Shown: positions 20,880 through 33,229 of the stretch, piece after piece
Numbering within the stretch: the stretch's first letter is position 1
How the letters are laid out: every line of letters begins with the position of its first letter
From: Aedes albopictus
Lineage: Eukaryota > Arthropoda > Insecta > Diptera > Culicidae
Assembly: GCF_035046485.1 (NCBI RefSeq)
Contig: NC_085136.1
Location: forward strand, 223,762,853 to 223,826,852
Direction: 5' to 3'
DNA: 64,000 bases
Position numbers and translations under genes: made by a program
Notes under the pieces: model-generated
What the model saw: only the letters and a program-made list of their open reading frames with translations
The model's database searches: none
What the model was told of the DNA's origin: nothing

Positions 20880-21385
20880 GAAGGATATCAGAAACGTTAC
20901 AGAGGCCTTTTCGAGGGCTTCGGAGGGTCTTAGGAACGTTACATAGGGCCCGAGGGGTTCAGGAAGTTTCAGAGGATTTTCGTTAAGTTTCCGAGACGTA
21001 CCAGGGGCGTGTCATAGATGTTTTTGGGGTCCATAAGGGCTTTAGGGGGATTTCGAAGGCATATCAAGAAGCTTCAGACCAAGACTTCAGCGGGTTTCAG
21101 AGGCGTTACTGAGGCGTTTTTGGGGTACGTTACAGAAGGTCCTACGAGCTATCAGGGAGCTCGGGACGATTTTCAGCGGGTTTAAGAGGCATTGCAAAAC
21201 CACCCTGAAATGTCCTGTAATTCATTTAAACCTAAAGCGCCTTGAAATACCCATTGAATTACCCATAAAAGATCTCCCTAAAAACACCTTGAATAACCCT
21301 AAACCTCCTGAAACGCATCTGAAACAACCCTAAAACATCATGTAACTCTTTGATACGCCCCTAAAAGCCCACCTGAAATTTATGA
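20880..21385. repeat. TTTCAGG-type degenerate repeat, second inverted pair
   Basis: Plus-sense GGTTTCAGAGG-like motifs at 20880-21190 switch to CCCTGAAATG and CCTGAAACGC motifs at 21195-21385. This mirrors the arrangement at 18310-18835 on the other side of the RTE remnant. Confidence 0.6.
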
Positions 21386-21399
21386 AGGCGGCATTTTTG

Positions 21400-24300
21400 T
21401 AAGTGTTCTGGTTTAAGAGATATCAAGGTGAGTCAGTGTGATGCAATACTGTTGCAATCTAGGTTGCAATACTTTTTGTGAGTCCGTACTTATGACGGGT
21501 AGTGTAAGGGTACTTAGGGTACATTTCGCCTTTCACACTATCGCCGATCAATTTTACTTCTAGTAGTTATAGTTAAGGTGGTCATATTATTCTGAAATGC
21601 AGTGCAATACCCTAGTTGACTTTCTGTTGAATTGAGGGGGAACCTCCGGGAAGGAAACAAAACTAACATATGTCGGTATCTTCGCAAAGGAGAAATGAAA
21701 GCACATTCAGAATAATGTATGCAATTTACCTTTTTCCAAGGAGCAAGTAGATCCCATTTGAGATGGTTTTAAATGTCAGGTCGTTTATTCTTGCAAGCTT
21801 TACTACGGTGGTGTTGAAACGGCCAGCACTGGCAAGCTTTCCACAATCAAAGAAAATGAACGTATTTGACGATGGCACATGTGACTGTGACTCCAATAAT
21901 GCAATGAAACGCTTGCCAACCTTCCATTATCGTTTCCAACTGTGTAATTAAGCGGTAACGATGTGTTCCGGGAAAATCCGCATCAATCATTTTAATATCA
22001 TCAATTATGATAAAAATAACCGATGATAGCATCTCCGATATTGAATCTCGTCAAACGAGGAAGGAAAACATCACAGCGAAGCGATATTTTCCAACCACCC
22101 TGGTCGATAACAAACCAGAATTCCAAACCACAGCCACATGGGAAGCGAGAGCGAGAGTCGTACAAAAAAAAAGAACCCAGGTCGTGCCATAAATTACCAG
22201 AAACTGAGAAAAATATTTGCTCACATGTTTACGATGTACACACCGGGCCAGGCCATGCGAATGGGAAATATCGATGGGCCACCACCGACCAATCGACCGA
22301 CCGACCAGGTTCGAACGGATTCGATCCAGCGCTGGTGGTGCGGTCCAGGTGGAATCAATATTTTTACGTACATATATAATACGAACGCTGATATTCCCAT
22401 GCCTGGCTTCCTCCTGGGGAATGGGGAATTGGGAAGCTTGTTTGCCAGGCATCAAGGTTCGGCAGCAATCAATGTAAGTGAACTTTAATGTTTCATTCCG
22501 TTTCAATAAAACCAGGGTGTATGTTTTGCAGACAACAGGATTTTGGAGCTTTGAAGAATGGCAATGAATAGATGGATTTTATTATCAATAGCAGTACTCT
22601 GGGACAAGTGGATCCTAAAAATGGGGAAATTTGGGCTTACGTACCATGATACCTTGTGGCCTTCAACTTTACTGCAGCACCGAGCGTATCGTAGATCACT
22701 ATCTTCATTGGTCGGTGTTTGAAAGATCCAAAATGCAAAGCTGAAAAGATACTGTTAAGTTAAATGTGCATAAGAAATTTGCAATGACGAATGGAGATAG
22801 TCACAGATTTAGTGCTACATATGTTGGTTTTTTAAAATGTGTTACCAAATACAGAATAAAGCTTACTTCTACACAGCTTTATAAATCTGATTAAAACAAT
22901 GAAACCATTTAAATGAAAAGATTTCTCAAAATTCAGAAAACACATGCAATCCGTGCTCAACCCTAATCAGTATGCATCGAAATTATTCATTACATTCAAA
23001 TGAAACATTGGTATTCTTTATCCAGACTTGAAAGTACTTTTGGCCAAACCTGAGCTTTCGTATGTAATGCATTACGTTTGCCGTCGACACGGCATTCTCA
23101 CGACCTTCCCATGCGGCATTGCATTGGTGCCTTTCCCAAATTAGCATGACTTGTTCGTGATTTACCGTCGTTTCGTTTCGGTCTGGGATCCGATTTTCCA
23201 CCAGTGCTCAAAGTACCTACTGGTTAATCAAGTTATGAACCTGTTTCAAAGTCGTTTGGAAGTTGTTCGTCCAAAAGAGAAACAATTTTTGCATTTGGAA
23301 AATCTAAGAACAATTCCAAAGTGTACACAGACTCGGTACTAACGACACCCACTAATAGGGTCCGTTTTCGTGACTCTTACCAACTGCACCGCGCACCGGT
23401 GTGCGGCTGACGGCGACCAGTATAGTTTGAAGCGACCGCCAGAGCGCGGGTTTCCACTAGCTGCTCAGGGTGCTGTTATTAATTTTTAATTATAAGCCAA
23501 TTTAAGCTGCTTACGAGCTTGAATTTAATTATACCGTACAATCTCCTCCACTCTGGGCTCTAGAGGGTTCTTCTTCTTCTGTCGAGGTTCAGTCCGGCGG
23601 AAAGCTAACAACGGGACATCCCAGAGTCAGTCAGTGTCAGGACATAATCAGATAAGGAAAAAAGTACACTCGGCTGTCGTGGACTTGCCCCGATACGATG
23701 CGATGACGGCGACAGATAGGGAAAGAGGTAAAAGTAGCAGCAACTGCAAACGAGCAGAAATAACGAATCCCTTCCGCAATAGGATCGGTGCGATGCGGTG
23801 GTGCCTTGAGTGAAGAAGCTTGCTCGGCTGCCAATCTTGTCTCCTTCGGGCTAACTAGCTGTGATTGCCAGGGATTTCATTACACAAGTTTACAAAATAA
23901 AACGAAAGTCGTGAACTTCTGTCAACGACCAAAATTTTTGAAGCACAATTTAGTGCTGATTTCGAAACCGACCTTCAAAAAATTTAAAGTAGAACAGTTT
24001 TTGAGATTTAGCTCAATATCGAGTTCTGCAACTTTTCAAAATATGTAATTTACTAAAATTCAAATATATTGCGTTTTGTTCAACCAATTTTAAATCTTTT
24101 TCCATAAATTAAAAGCTGAATACAATACCATTCGGTCATCTGAATACAGGTTTTGCGTCAGATTGATGAAATTCAAGATATTGGCGAGTTTTAGGGACGA
24201 TCTTCTTAAATTTTAGCAAAATTCCCTAATTTTTATGAAGAAATGTATTTTTTTCAATAAGAAAAAACCAAGTTAAAAATTCTTTCTCGACGTTTATTTG

Positions 24301-24725
24301 ACATATCATATGTAGGCGAGTTACTGTAAAAAATTCAGCTCAATCGGAGCATTGATTACGGAGAATGAGGTGTGTGTGAAGTGAGCGACGTTGCTTAAAA
24401 ATAGAACAAAAATCGATTTCAAATCATCAACCTTGTATGGAAAGTCGAAAAAATTTCCGCTCTACTGTAATTTTTTTCCTTCGCGTTTTCGAACTCAGGG
24501 CATGATTCTACACCAAAAATGATCATCAGCTTACCGAGTTCAAAAATGCTGTAAACTAGTGTTATTGGTTTCACTATCAAATTGGCCCCGTGAGGGTTAC
24601 GGTTCGTCGGTTGCCATTTGTGTGGTCAGCAAAAGATACTATTGCCGCTTTTTTTCTACTTCGTAGCTGCTGTGATCAGAGCAGTACACACTAGATTGAC
24701 CCTTCAAGTTTATACATAAAAATTC
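21400..24725. other. No gene seen; mostly single-copy-looking DNA
   Basis: Several overlapping open frames occur at 22020-22510 on both strands, but none shows a domain and they overlap one another. 23350-23840 is GC-richer (CCGCGCACCGGTGTGCGGC, AGTCAGTCAGTGTCAGG) and could be a regulatory or 5' leader region. A motif block at 24120-24210 resembles 46770-46850. Nothing here can be named. Confidence 0.4.
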
Positions 24726-24730
24726 ACTTT

Positions 24731-25650
24731 AGGGGAACTGGGGGTAAGACGCCCACGTTAAGGAAGAGTCCAATTTCAACCACGAAACACTTCATAATAC
24801 ACACTTTTTTGGCACTAACATGAAGCACCAACATGTTTCCTTCCAAATCGAAGAAACCATAAATCAGTTTTATGCTTTACTACTGAGAAATTCAAATTTG
24901 AAAAAAGTTTGATTTTCAGAATTTTAGTTTTAATGTGGGGTAAAACGCGCCACTAGCCACAGCTAACGCCAATATGCCAAATTGTGTAGCTATACTTGCG
25001 TGCCTGGTTTATTGTCAACTGTTATTGTTCGTGAATGGTTAACAGTCATTACATAATTATGGATCATCTGTAATTATGGGTCAATTCCATTTAAACGTCA
25101 TAGTCTGCTGTTTTATCAATAATAACTACAAAATGACGCATGGTTGTGTGATTAATGAACTTATTTATAGTAAAATGTGCTGTTGCTTGGTTCCAACTTT
25201 TGTTCTACATAATTTATGCCAGAATTTTAATCTAAATGGCTATTTTAATGTAAATAACTAGGGGTGGGCATTTTACCCCACACATGCCCACAGAAGTTTG
25301 GACCCTTGTAAAAAAGTTATAAGGGTCAAATTCGATACTTTTTCCGCTTGGTACACAAATAATGGGAGTGTGCAAAACAGTTTATGGGGATAGTGAGAAA
25401 AAAAATCTATGAAATGATGTAAAAAAGGGCAAAAATTTGACAGGCTAAAATTACATCAAAAGTAACCAAAATCTTTTTTTGAAGTTTTTGTACAATTTTT
25501 TTAGTAAAATATGAAAACTTAAATATAAAGAAGCATTTTTATTCTTATTTTAATGATTGCAGTTGAAAAAAGTACTGAAAATAACGTGGTTTGCCTAAAA
25601 CAAGGGTGGCGCAACTTGCCCCCTATGGGCGTTATGGCCGCAGTTCCCCT
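24731..25650. mobile_element. TIR element, AGGGGAACTG ends
   Basis: A 920-bp element with ends AGGGGAACTG and CAGTTCCCCT; the flanking TTT/AAA extends the symmetry. The interior has GGGGTAAGACGCCC near the left end, GGGGTAAAACGCGCC and a mirrored GGGCATTTTACCCC. No coding potential. Similar motifs mark elements at 36083-36775 and 59834-61578. Confidence 0.65.
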
Positions 25651-25689
25651 AAAAGGTCAAGATTTTGAAACCATGCCGCAGTTTGTTGC

Positions 25690-25993
25690 AAGCAAGTGGT
25701 TAAGCAGTGAGTGAAACCGCGGGCACACGAACAAAACGTGTTCCGCCGTTTTCTCTAAATCACCACAAACCGGACATTCGTGAGAACTCGTATGACCGAA
25801 ACGGTGTAGATACTGTCAGAAGCAACCATGGCCTGAAGGACCTGAGTCAGGTAGAATGTTACTTCCTCTGGCGCCTATTTACACAACTACCTTCATCTCG
25901 ACGGGATCAACCTGTGGGACCACCTTCCTTAGGTGGAACTGTCCCACGCGCGCTGTCATTTGACCATGGCACTATGGGGGATTCCCATACAAG
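25690..25993 (-). pseudogene. R1-like LINE ORF2, C-terminal end
   Basis: On the minus strand the frames read GRWSHRLIP, then VTFYLTQVL, LHRFGHTSSHECPVC and LEKTAEHVLFVCPRF. This is the C-terminal cysteine-histidine motif region of R1/I-type LINE ORF2. Several frameshifts and stops are present. It joins 26825 across the 831-bp TIR element. Confidence 0.72.
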
Positions 25994-26824
25994 CAGGCGG
26001 ACAAAAATATTTTCGTCATATTTTCGAGGATTTATTAGTATTCTGTAGTTGGTTCGACTAAAATATATTGTTTATGAACATTTTTAAACATCACGACCAA
26101 GTTTTGAAAAGGGCATATTTTCAATATGGTCAAATAACTGATAATATATAAAAAGTTTGGATTTGTTTTATTTTTTAAATTTTTATTTTGTTTTTTTTTT
26201 GTGCTTAGAATGATCAACACTATTGTGTAGTTACTTTCAAAAATGAATTCCAAGGGAATTTGCTTAGAATGTTTGAGAAACGTCGTTTAATCTCAAGGGG
26301 TGCGCCCGGGCGGTCTCGTGCGTAAAAAACGCTGAATCTCCCAAGACCGCAATTTACCGCAGCATTTCGCATACAAAATCATTAGAGTAGACCTTAAGCT
26401 TGACCATAAACTGATTTTGAGCCTGGGAATGTTTGGAAAAAAAAAGATGCCGATTATCAAAAATTGAATCTCATACCTTTTTCAATTTCTTCTTCTTCTT
26501 GCACCTTTTTTTCATACAATGGTTCAATTATTTCACAAAACCACGTGTTTGTTGGAAAGCATGCTTCATTATCTTACCAATGATGTATTGAAACCAATAG
26601 ATAATGATGATAATAATTAGAAAATATCGGTTTGAAATTATCGGTTGTTTTTTTGCGAAAATTATATTTTTTAGCTTTACTCAACTTTGATACTCAATAT
26701 TTTTGTAACTACATCAGCTAGAAACTTCTAATTCTAGATTTCTCTTAGTTTATATGTTTATTATCGATAGAAAATTTCAGAACAAGCATTAGTGGAAGTC
26801 ACTTTTCTGATTTTTGTCCGCCTG
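25994..26824. mobile_element. 831-bp TIR element inside the LINE
   Basis: Ends CAGGCGGACAAAAAT and ATTTTTGTCCGCCTG form a perfect 15-bp TIR. No clear target duplication is visible (AAG left, ATA right). The interior is AT-rich and non-coding. It separates the ORF2 C-terminal end from the RT-proximal part. Confidence 0.75.
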
Positions 26825-28932
26825 ATATCCTATAGTGCATGGAGGCCATCATGGCAGTCCTGCAAATGCCTCTTGTGCCGCGCATTGCGAAGCACTTCAT
26901 TTCCTCTCTGATAAGGATGTCGATAGGCACCATACCAGTGATGACGCAGAGCACGTCGTGTGACACGGTACGGTACGCGCGCGCAACCCTCAGGCTACCC
27001 ATCAGCCTGTATGTACTTTCCAGCTTACCACGGTAGCTTTTGGTACTTAGCGTCGTGCCTCATGCCGGGCCGCCATTTGGCCATACCTTAGTATGGACTT
27101 AGCGGCACTAGCCAGAAGCTTGCGCTTACTGGCGTACACCGCAGAGCTATTGGACATCATCCGGGACAGTGCCGCAATAGCTGTGGAGGCTCTTTTACAG
27201 GCATAATCAACGTGGCTACCGAAGGTAAGTTTATCGTCGATCATCACCCCCAAGTGTTTGACGGAGCGTTTTGACGTGATAGTGCAATCGCATGTATTGA
27301 TCACCGCTTGCTGCTCCGACTTCCGGTTATCCACAACCATCACCTCAGTTTTGTGGTGAGCCAACTCCAGTTTCCTGGACCTCATCCACGCCTCCACAAC
27401 CTTGATCGAGTGGGTAATAGTCAACTCCACTTCTTCGATCGACTTACCGTAGACTTCCAGCGTAATGTCGTCAGCAAAGTCGACAATCTCCACTCCCATC
27501 GGGAACTCTGAATTAAACACCTCATCGTACATGACATTCCATAACACCGGACCCAATATGGATCCTTGCGGGACTCCTAAGATCATGTGAAAGCACTTCC
27601 TCCTCTGTGTCGTAAACTAGCACTCGATTCTAAAAGTAACTGCCTAGAGTCTTGTACAGGTACTCGATAACCCCAGACGCAAGAGCGCATCGACAATAGC
27701 TGACCAACTGGCGCTATTAAACGCGTTCCTTACATCCAGAGTCACTACTGCACAGACAGTGGCGAATCCCCCTTCTCTTACGCTTGAGTACTTTCCCGGC
27801 CGTTTTTGTAACTGACAGGATAGCGTCCACGGTCGACCTCCTCTTGCGGAAGCCGTACTGGCTACTCAAGAGGCCATTTACACCCTAGGTGTGCCTCAAC
27901 ATTCGCTTGAGGATGATCATTTCAAGCACCTTCCCCGCCATGTCGATCAAGCATATTGGTCTATAGGCCGACGGGTCTCCGGGTGGTTTCCCCGACTTTG
28001 GCAAAAGAAACAGGCTGTGCCTCTTCCAAACTTCTGGGAAAACTCCCTCGTCCAGGCATTTTTGCATAGCAGACCTGAACATCTCGGGAGCCTCTGCAAT
28101 AGCTACTTTTAAGGCCAGGTACGGAACTCCGTTCAGACCTGGGGCCTTACCTACGCTAAGGGACTTAGCTATCCCCGCAAGTTCCACATCGGAGACCCTC
28201 TCCTCATCGCCAGCCCCAGTCCCAGGCTATCCTACGAAAGGAGGCCAAGGACTATGATCATGACGCGGAAAAAGCCCCTTGATGATCCCCTCCAACATCT
28301 CTGGAGATTGCTCTGTAGGAGTCATCACACCTCTCGTCTTGGCCATAACGATCCTGTAGGCATCACCCCACGGGTTCGCATTAGCACTCTGGCAGAGACC
28401 CTCGAAGCAGCCCTTTTTGCTTGCCCCTATCTCACTGTTCAACGCGGATTTTGCAGCGGTGAACACCACCCGTCGTTCGTGTCGCTCTTCCTCAGTCGTG
28501 CTCGCTGCATCCGCCGCCTAGCCCGTAGGCAGGCACACCGCAGATCCGCAATCGCTTGAGTCCACCAGTAAGCTTATGGTCTCCCATTTCTAGGATGGAC
28601 TTGCCTAGGCATGGTAGCATCGCACGCATGCCAGAGCACCGCTACCAGCTCGTCACCGCCTAAACCGAGTAGGTTTCGTTCACGGTGGAGCGCTTCCCTA
28701 AATACTCCTTTGTCGAAGCATGATGTCTTCCACCTGCGAGGGCTTGGCCTGGGCCTAGCCGCCGCTTCCTCTACCAACTGCCTGCTGTTGTTGTAGTCGA
28801 TACTGTAGCAAACCAATAGGGGATCGCTGTGAGTGTAGCTATCGTCTACTCTCCAGTTCGAACTACTTGTTAGGCCAGGACTACAAAAAGTAACGTAAAT
28901 AATCGACTCCGCACCGTTCCGACTAAAGGTAC
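26825..28932 (-). pseudogene. R1-like LINE ORF2: endonuclease end and reverse transcriptase
   Basis: Minus-strand LINE ORF2, reading from 28932 down. The endonuclease C-terminal part is NGAESIIYVTFCSPGL and NWRVDDSYTHSD. A linker follows. The RT start is IAKSLSVGKAPGLNGVPYLA and KSGKPPGDPSAYRPICLIDM. After damage at 27590-27880 come LGVPQGSILGPVLWN and VDFADDITLEV (the ADD catalytic motif, with N-terminal FADD). The post-RT region reads VMVVDNRKSEQQ, LGVMIDDKLTF and LRVARAYRTVSHDVLCVI. Multiple frame changes mark it as dead. The upstream endonuclease half is at 31871-32180. Confidence 0.82.
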
Positions 28933-29459
28933 GTATTCTCGTGGCAAACTCACCTAGGGTGAATAGCCACGTTAATAAAGACAAAAACCCAAATTAATCC
29001 ACCTAGTGGTGATAGTGCCTTTCTCGTCGAACATGTTCTCACAATGTTTCCGACAACGTAAGTCAAAGTGTTTCTGAATCCTAATATTTTTATAGAAAAG
29101 CATTTTATCAAAGACATCTTTGAATTGACTTAAAACTTATTGATTGCACATAGTCCGACGTTATGTTCAACGTATAAGCAGGGCTGAAAAATATCAGACT
29201 TCTCAGTTGACTGCTTGAGCACTTTGTTGAGCACCTTCACTAACACTGGAGGCTGATCAATATCAAGACGATACTAACTAGCTAAGCTATAACTCTTTAC
29301 ACAATCACAGATCACATAATTTTTTCTGAACATTTGGGCTATATCTTATTGACTGTTGAAAACAAGAGCGATAGATAGTGAGTATAGTGCGACGTCTGTT
29401 TGTATGTGCGTTTAATTTGTAAGATTTTGTTCTCTTACACATATTTATCGCTTGCATTG

Positions 29460-31560
29460 ATTTTATTTACTTCCGTAGTTCCGGCGAAGCACCAAACGCT
29501 GGTTGTGTAACCCTACCGGTAGTCTGTAACAGGGATGAGAAATGTACTGGAAAAAACGGTTACCGCCTGTACATTTGACATTTTTCCACACGAACATCAC
29601 AGGCCCAGCCAAACTCAAACTGTTCGAAAAATAAATGTCATAACATTTTTTTTCCTGCAGCCTTCTTCCTCGAAACGGTTTCCAAGCGCGAGAGCGCCAG
29701 TACTCGAGCACAACGACGACGGAAATTTCTGTCTCTCCCGTTTTCGCATATTTCTGCGTTTCAAACCGCTTCTAGACAAACTTCTTTACATGCATCACAA
29801 AGCTAGGAGTGTGCTCTAGCTATTTGTGCAAATCGATTTAAATTATTTATTAAAACAAGTGAGTTATTAGCAGTTGAAAATATTTGACATTTTTCGCAAT
29901 CACCTGCCTCAGCATGACTGCTCATAAATATTTTCGTGGGGAAGCGAAAACCATCAAGCGTCTGCTTGACTGCCGTCGGCGCGGCGTCTGATGGTATTGG
30001 TGCTGCCGATGTTTTGTTTTTATTTTACTGCCAGTATCGATGAACGGAAAAGAGAAAAAAGTATTTTTGCCATCCCTGGTCTGTAATGTGGTGTGAGCCT
30101 ATTTTCTAGTTAACCGTTCCTCGGGTTATTCAAAAAGCCGTGATGTAATATGTTGCATGGTACATTTGGTTACTTTCGATGCGGTACCGGAACAGGTTCC
30201 GGAGCACACCGGGTCTCCCAAATATAGTCTGAGACTATTTCATTGCTAACGTTCATTAGGTTACCCAAAAAAAACACGATTTGATTTATCTCATGCATGG
30301 GTGGGTATAGATCACATTTACATTTGGCCACTTCCAGTGGGATACCCAGAACTGGTTTTGGTACACTACCGGTAGTCTTAAAGTGGCCTGAGATTTTTCT
30401 TGCTGACCGTTCTGCGCGTCATCGAAAAAGCAGATATTTAATGCGCGGTGTGCATGCGTTTGGTTCCGTTCTACATTTGACCACTTCCGGCGGAGCACCT
30501 GGAACCGGTTTCGGCACAGTATTGGTTTTCCAAAGTGTGGTCTATGATTGTTTCTCTTGTTAACCGTTCATCAGGTTACCAAAACAGCTATTTATGGGAT
30601 TGGTTCTCCTTTACATTTGATCACTTCCGATGGGGCACCCTTAAACGGTGAGGAATACTACCGGTTGTTCCAAATATGGCCGGAAACTTTTTTTTTGGCC
30701 AATCAAGATACCTAAAAATCCGCGATTTGATTTGTCGCATGGGTTTGGTTCACTTTTTTGTTTGGCCATTTCCGGCGGGACACCCGGAACCGGTTCCGGA
30801 TCACTACCGGTTCAGATACATATGGTCTGAGAATATTATCCTGCTGACTGTTCATTAGGATATCAAAAAAGCCACTATTTGATATGTCGCATGTATGGGT
30901 TTGGTTAACTTTTAAACTTGGCCACTTCTGGCGGGACATCTGGAACCGGTTCCGGAACACTACTGGTTCCTATATGTTCTGAGAATGCTTTCCTGCATAC
31001 TGTTTATCAGGTTATCGAAAAAGCCGCGGTTTGATATGTCGCATGCATGGTTTTAGTTGAATTTCATATTTGGCCACTTCCGGCGGGATACCCGGAACCG
31101 GTTCCGGAACACAACCGGTTCAAATATGGTCTGAGAATATTTTCCTGCTTACCTTTCAACAGGATGCCACTATTTGATATGTCGCATGCATGGGTTTGGT
31201 TAACTTTTATACTTGGCCACCTCCAGCGGGACATCTGGAACCGGTTCCGGAATACTACCGGCTCCAGTATGGTCTGAGAATGTATTCCTTCTTACTGTTC
31301 ATCAGGGTATCGAAAAAGCTGCGGTTTGATATGCCGCATGCATGGGTTTAGTGCACTTTTATGTTTGGCCACTTCCGGCGGGACACCCGGAACCGGTTCC
31401 GGGACACTACTGGTTCAGTTCAGTCTGAGACCATTTTTCTGCTTACCGTTCATCAATTTATCGAAAATGTTGTAGTTTGATGTGTCGCATGGATGGGTTT
31501 GTAGCGTTTTCATATATGGCCCCTTCCTGGGGTACCGATCCGGAACACCTAAATGGCCAT
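29460..31560. repeat. ~150-bp tandem array with GGAACCGGTTCC palindrome
   Basis: Units of about 146-152 bp, seen from the spacing of GTCGCATGCATGGGTTTGG-like anchors at about 30735, 30886, 31037, 31183, 31335 and 31483, with more diverged units before. Units carry TTGGCCACTTCCGGCGGGAC and a perfect palindrome GGAACCGGTTCC, often extended to CCGGAACCGGTTCCGG. The array is split by the element at 29530-30078. Short open frames within it are not considered genes. Confidence 0.85.
29530..30078. mobile_element. hAT-type MITE with 8-bp TSD
   Basis: The ends CAGGGATG and CATCCCTG are flanked by GTCTGTAA at 29522-29529 and 30079-30086. The 549-bp interior is non-coding. It inserted into a unit of the ~150-bp array, so it is younger than the array. 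Confidence 0.83.
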
Positions 31561-31689
31561 AACTCCGGAACGGCTGGACCGATCGAAACCATTTTCAATA
31601 GGAAACAATGGGACCAGATTCCCCGTCGAATGAACCGTCGGTCATTAAAATCGGTTCAGGTTTACTGCCAAAAAGTGATGTGAGTTTTT

Positions 31690-31745
31690 TTTGTACACAC
31701 ACATACACACACATACATACACACACACATACATACACACAGACA
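31690..31745. repeat. CA/CATA microsatellite
   Basis: Alternating ACACAC and ATACACAC stretch near the right end of the 2.93-kb insertion. Confidence 0.85.
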
Positions 31746-31870
31746 TCACCTCAATTCGTCGAGCTGAGTTGATTGGTATATGTGACTCGACCCTCTATCG
31801 AAAAGTCATTTTTGGAGTGACCATATAGCCTTTCCAGTACACTTGGTGTACGAGAAAGGCAAAAAGGTAC

Positions 31871-32180
31871 CGATAGCCAGGTCAACATCTAGTATGGCCT
31901 GTGTCTCTATAGCAGGATCTGACCCCGCTGGGTGTTTGGTCTTCACCCTGTTAGCACGGTCGTCATACAGTCCAGCATCTGCGTGAACTGCTCGATTGAC
32001 CACTGCGGAGGCGCATAACAGCTACAGAAGAAGACCACGTTTACTTTGGCGACCATAATGCCCTCGTAGGTAGTAGACACCAACTCCGGGACGGAGTATT
32101 CACCCGTTGTCCATGTCGCCACCATTTTCTGGATCCATCCGAGACCCAATTGCCGTTGCCAGCGCCTGCGGGTACTCGGT
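31871..32180 (-). pseudogene. R1-like LINE ORF2 endonuclease, N-terminal half
   Basis: On minus, the frame starting near 32149 reads GEYSVPELVSTTYEGIMVAK, VVFFCSCYAPPQWSIEQF and MLDCMTTVLTG. This is the core of an AP-type endonuclease. The later frame ILDVDLAIGT meets the 2.93-kb insertion, and the protein continues at 28932. Frameshifts are present between motifs. Confidence 0.78.
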
Positions 32181-32249
32181 ATGGGTCTGCTGCAAAAACT
32201 GCCTGACGAAGCAGTTGCTGAGCTGCATCACAGTTGTTCAGGTTCAGTT

Positions 32250-32720
32250 GCGTTAGCTTTCTTTAAGGCCGAGCACCTTGGACCACTCGTTATTCGCCAC
32301 GGATTTCCCAGTACAAATCAGACAAATAAATTGACTCGTGCAGCCTTGTGCCTTATGGCTTCCTGTGCCGCATCTCCTGCATAGTTTGCTCCTGCCAGGG
32401 CCTTTGTAGTCCCATGACTTATGACACTTGAAGCAAACCGCCGGAGGCTCGTGGATTGTCAGATGATATACGCACCAGCCTACTTTTATCCTCTGTCCAT
32501 TAACGGACTTTTTTACTTCCGCAGGTAGCTGAACCAAGGCAACCTGTGTCCTTGCCGGCCCCTTTCATAGCCTAACGGCTGCGGTGGCCACCTGCACCTC
32601 GCACTGTTGCCGCAGTGAACTCTTCCACTTCAGTGACCTCGGCTAGATTCTTCACCTTAAGAGTGTTATCGCACAAAGGGTATAATCCCGAGACGCTCGC
32701 TGGGGACGAGGCCTAACAGG
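32250..32720 (-). pseudogene. LINE ORF1 (gag-like) C-terminal part with zinc knuckles
   Basis: Minus-strand frames read NTLKVKNLAEVTEVEEF and, after a shift, the zinc-binding region CFKCHKSW, SKLCRRCGTGSHKAQGC and ICLIC. This is the usual CCHC array at the end of R1/I-type ORF1, placed just before ORF2 as expected. The first knuckle is irregular. Frameshifts are present. Confidence 0.75.
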
Positions 32721-32894
32721 CCTGGTCACCAGGGTTCCCAAACTCTTGGTCACAGGGTCGGCACTTCGCGCTGATCAAAAGTCCGAAACACAATGCTCTT
32801 CCGTTATTAGTTTTATGAGACTTACGGGTGTAGATGTGGGTGTGTAATGTGGAGCCGGCCGGCGGGGAGGATTGCTCTGCTCAACGGGTGTTAG

Positions 32895-33167
32895 CTAAGG
32901 AAGGTCACTCGTCGTCGCAGATGTGATGGCTTGATCCGGGTGCGGGCTTGCAGAACGTGCTCGCGGAACGGGCTTCCTATCTCGGTTTTGGGCGTAGCTT
33001 TCACGGAGGAAGTTGCTCAGGGTTTGGGGATACCTGGCCGTAGAAATGGCTCTCCGCGTGCTCCACCGGGTATCGTCGTACCAACAGGCAGGTATGGCGA
33101 CGCTAAACGAGCCTAGCCGATACCAAATGGGTCGTAAAGGGATTTGGGAAGGTCGCAGGGTACACAA
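32895..33167 (-). other. Open frame of unknown nature upstream of LINE ORF1 part
   Basis: A 90-codon frame rich in Arg/Ser/Pro (for example RDRKPVPRARSASPHPDQAI) that ends just upstream of the ORF1 C-terminal piece. It may be decayed LINE leader or ORF1 sequence. No domain recognised. Confidence 0.25.
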
Positions 33168-33229
33168 ATGCCACTTGGGTTTTCTTACAGATTAATTCAC
33201 CTGACCGTTGCGGATTTGTAGGCGAGGAT

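Larger units (their letters stand above)
28933..31862. mobile_element. 2.93-kb insertion with 8-bp TSD in the LINE endonuclease
   Basis: The 8-bp sequence AAAGGTAC occurs at 28925-28932 and 31863-31870. Removing the intervening 2930 bp plus one copy joins the endonuclease reading frame as DLAIGTFSRNGAE. The inserted DNA contains a tandem array (29460-31560), a nested hAT-like element (29530-30078) and a microsatellite. Its ends (GTATTCTCGTGG left, ACGAGAAAGGC right) are not clear TIRs and no protein is encoded. The superfamily is unassigned. Confidence 0.75.

Noticed and set aside
22020..22510. Overlapping 86-151 codon frames on both strands
   Set aside because: Mutually overlapping, no recognisable domain, no ATG context or splice support; most likely chance in a less AT-rich stretch.
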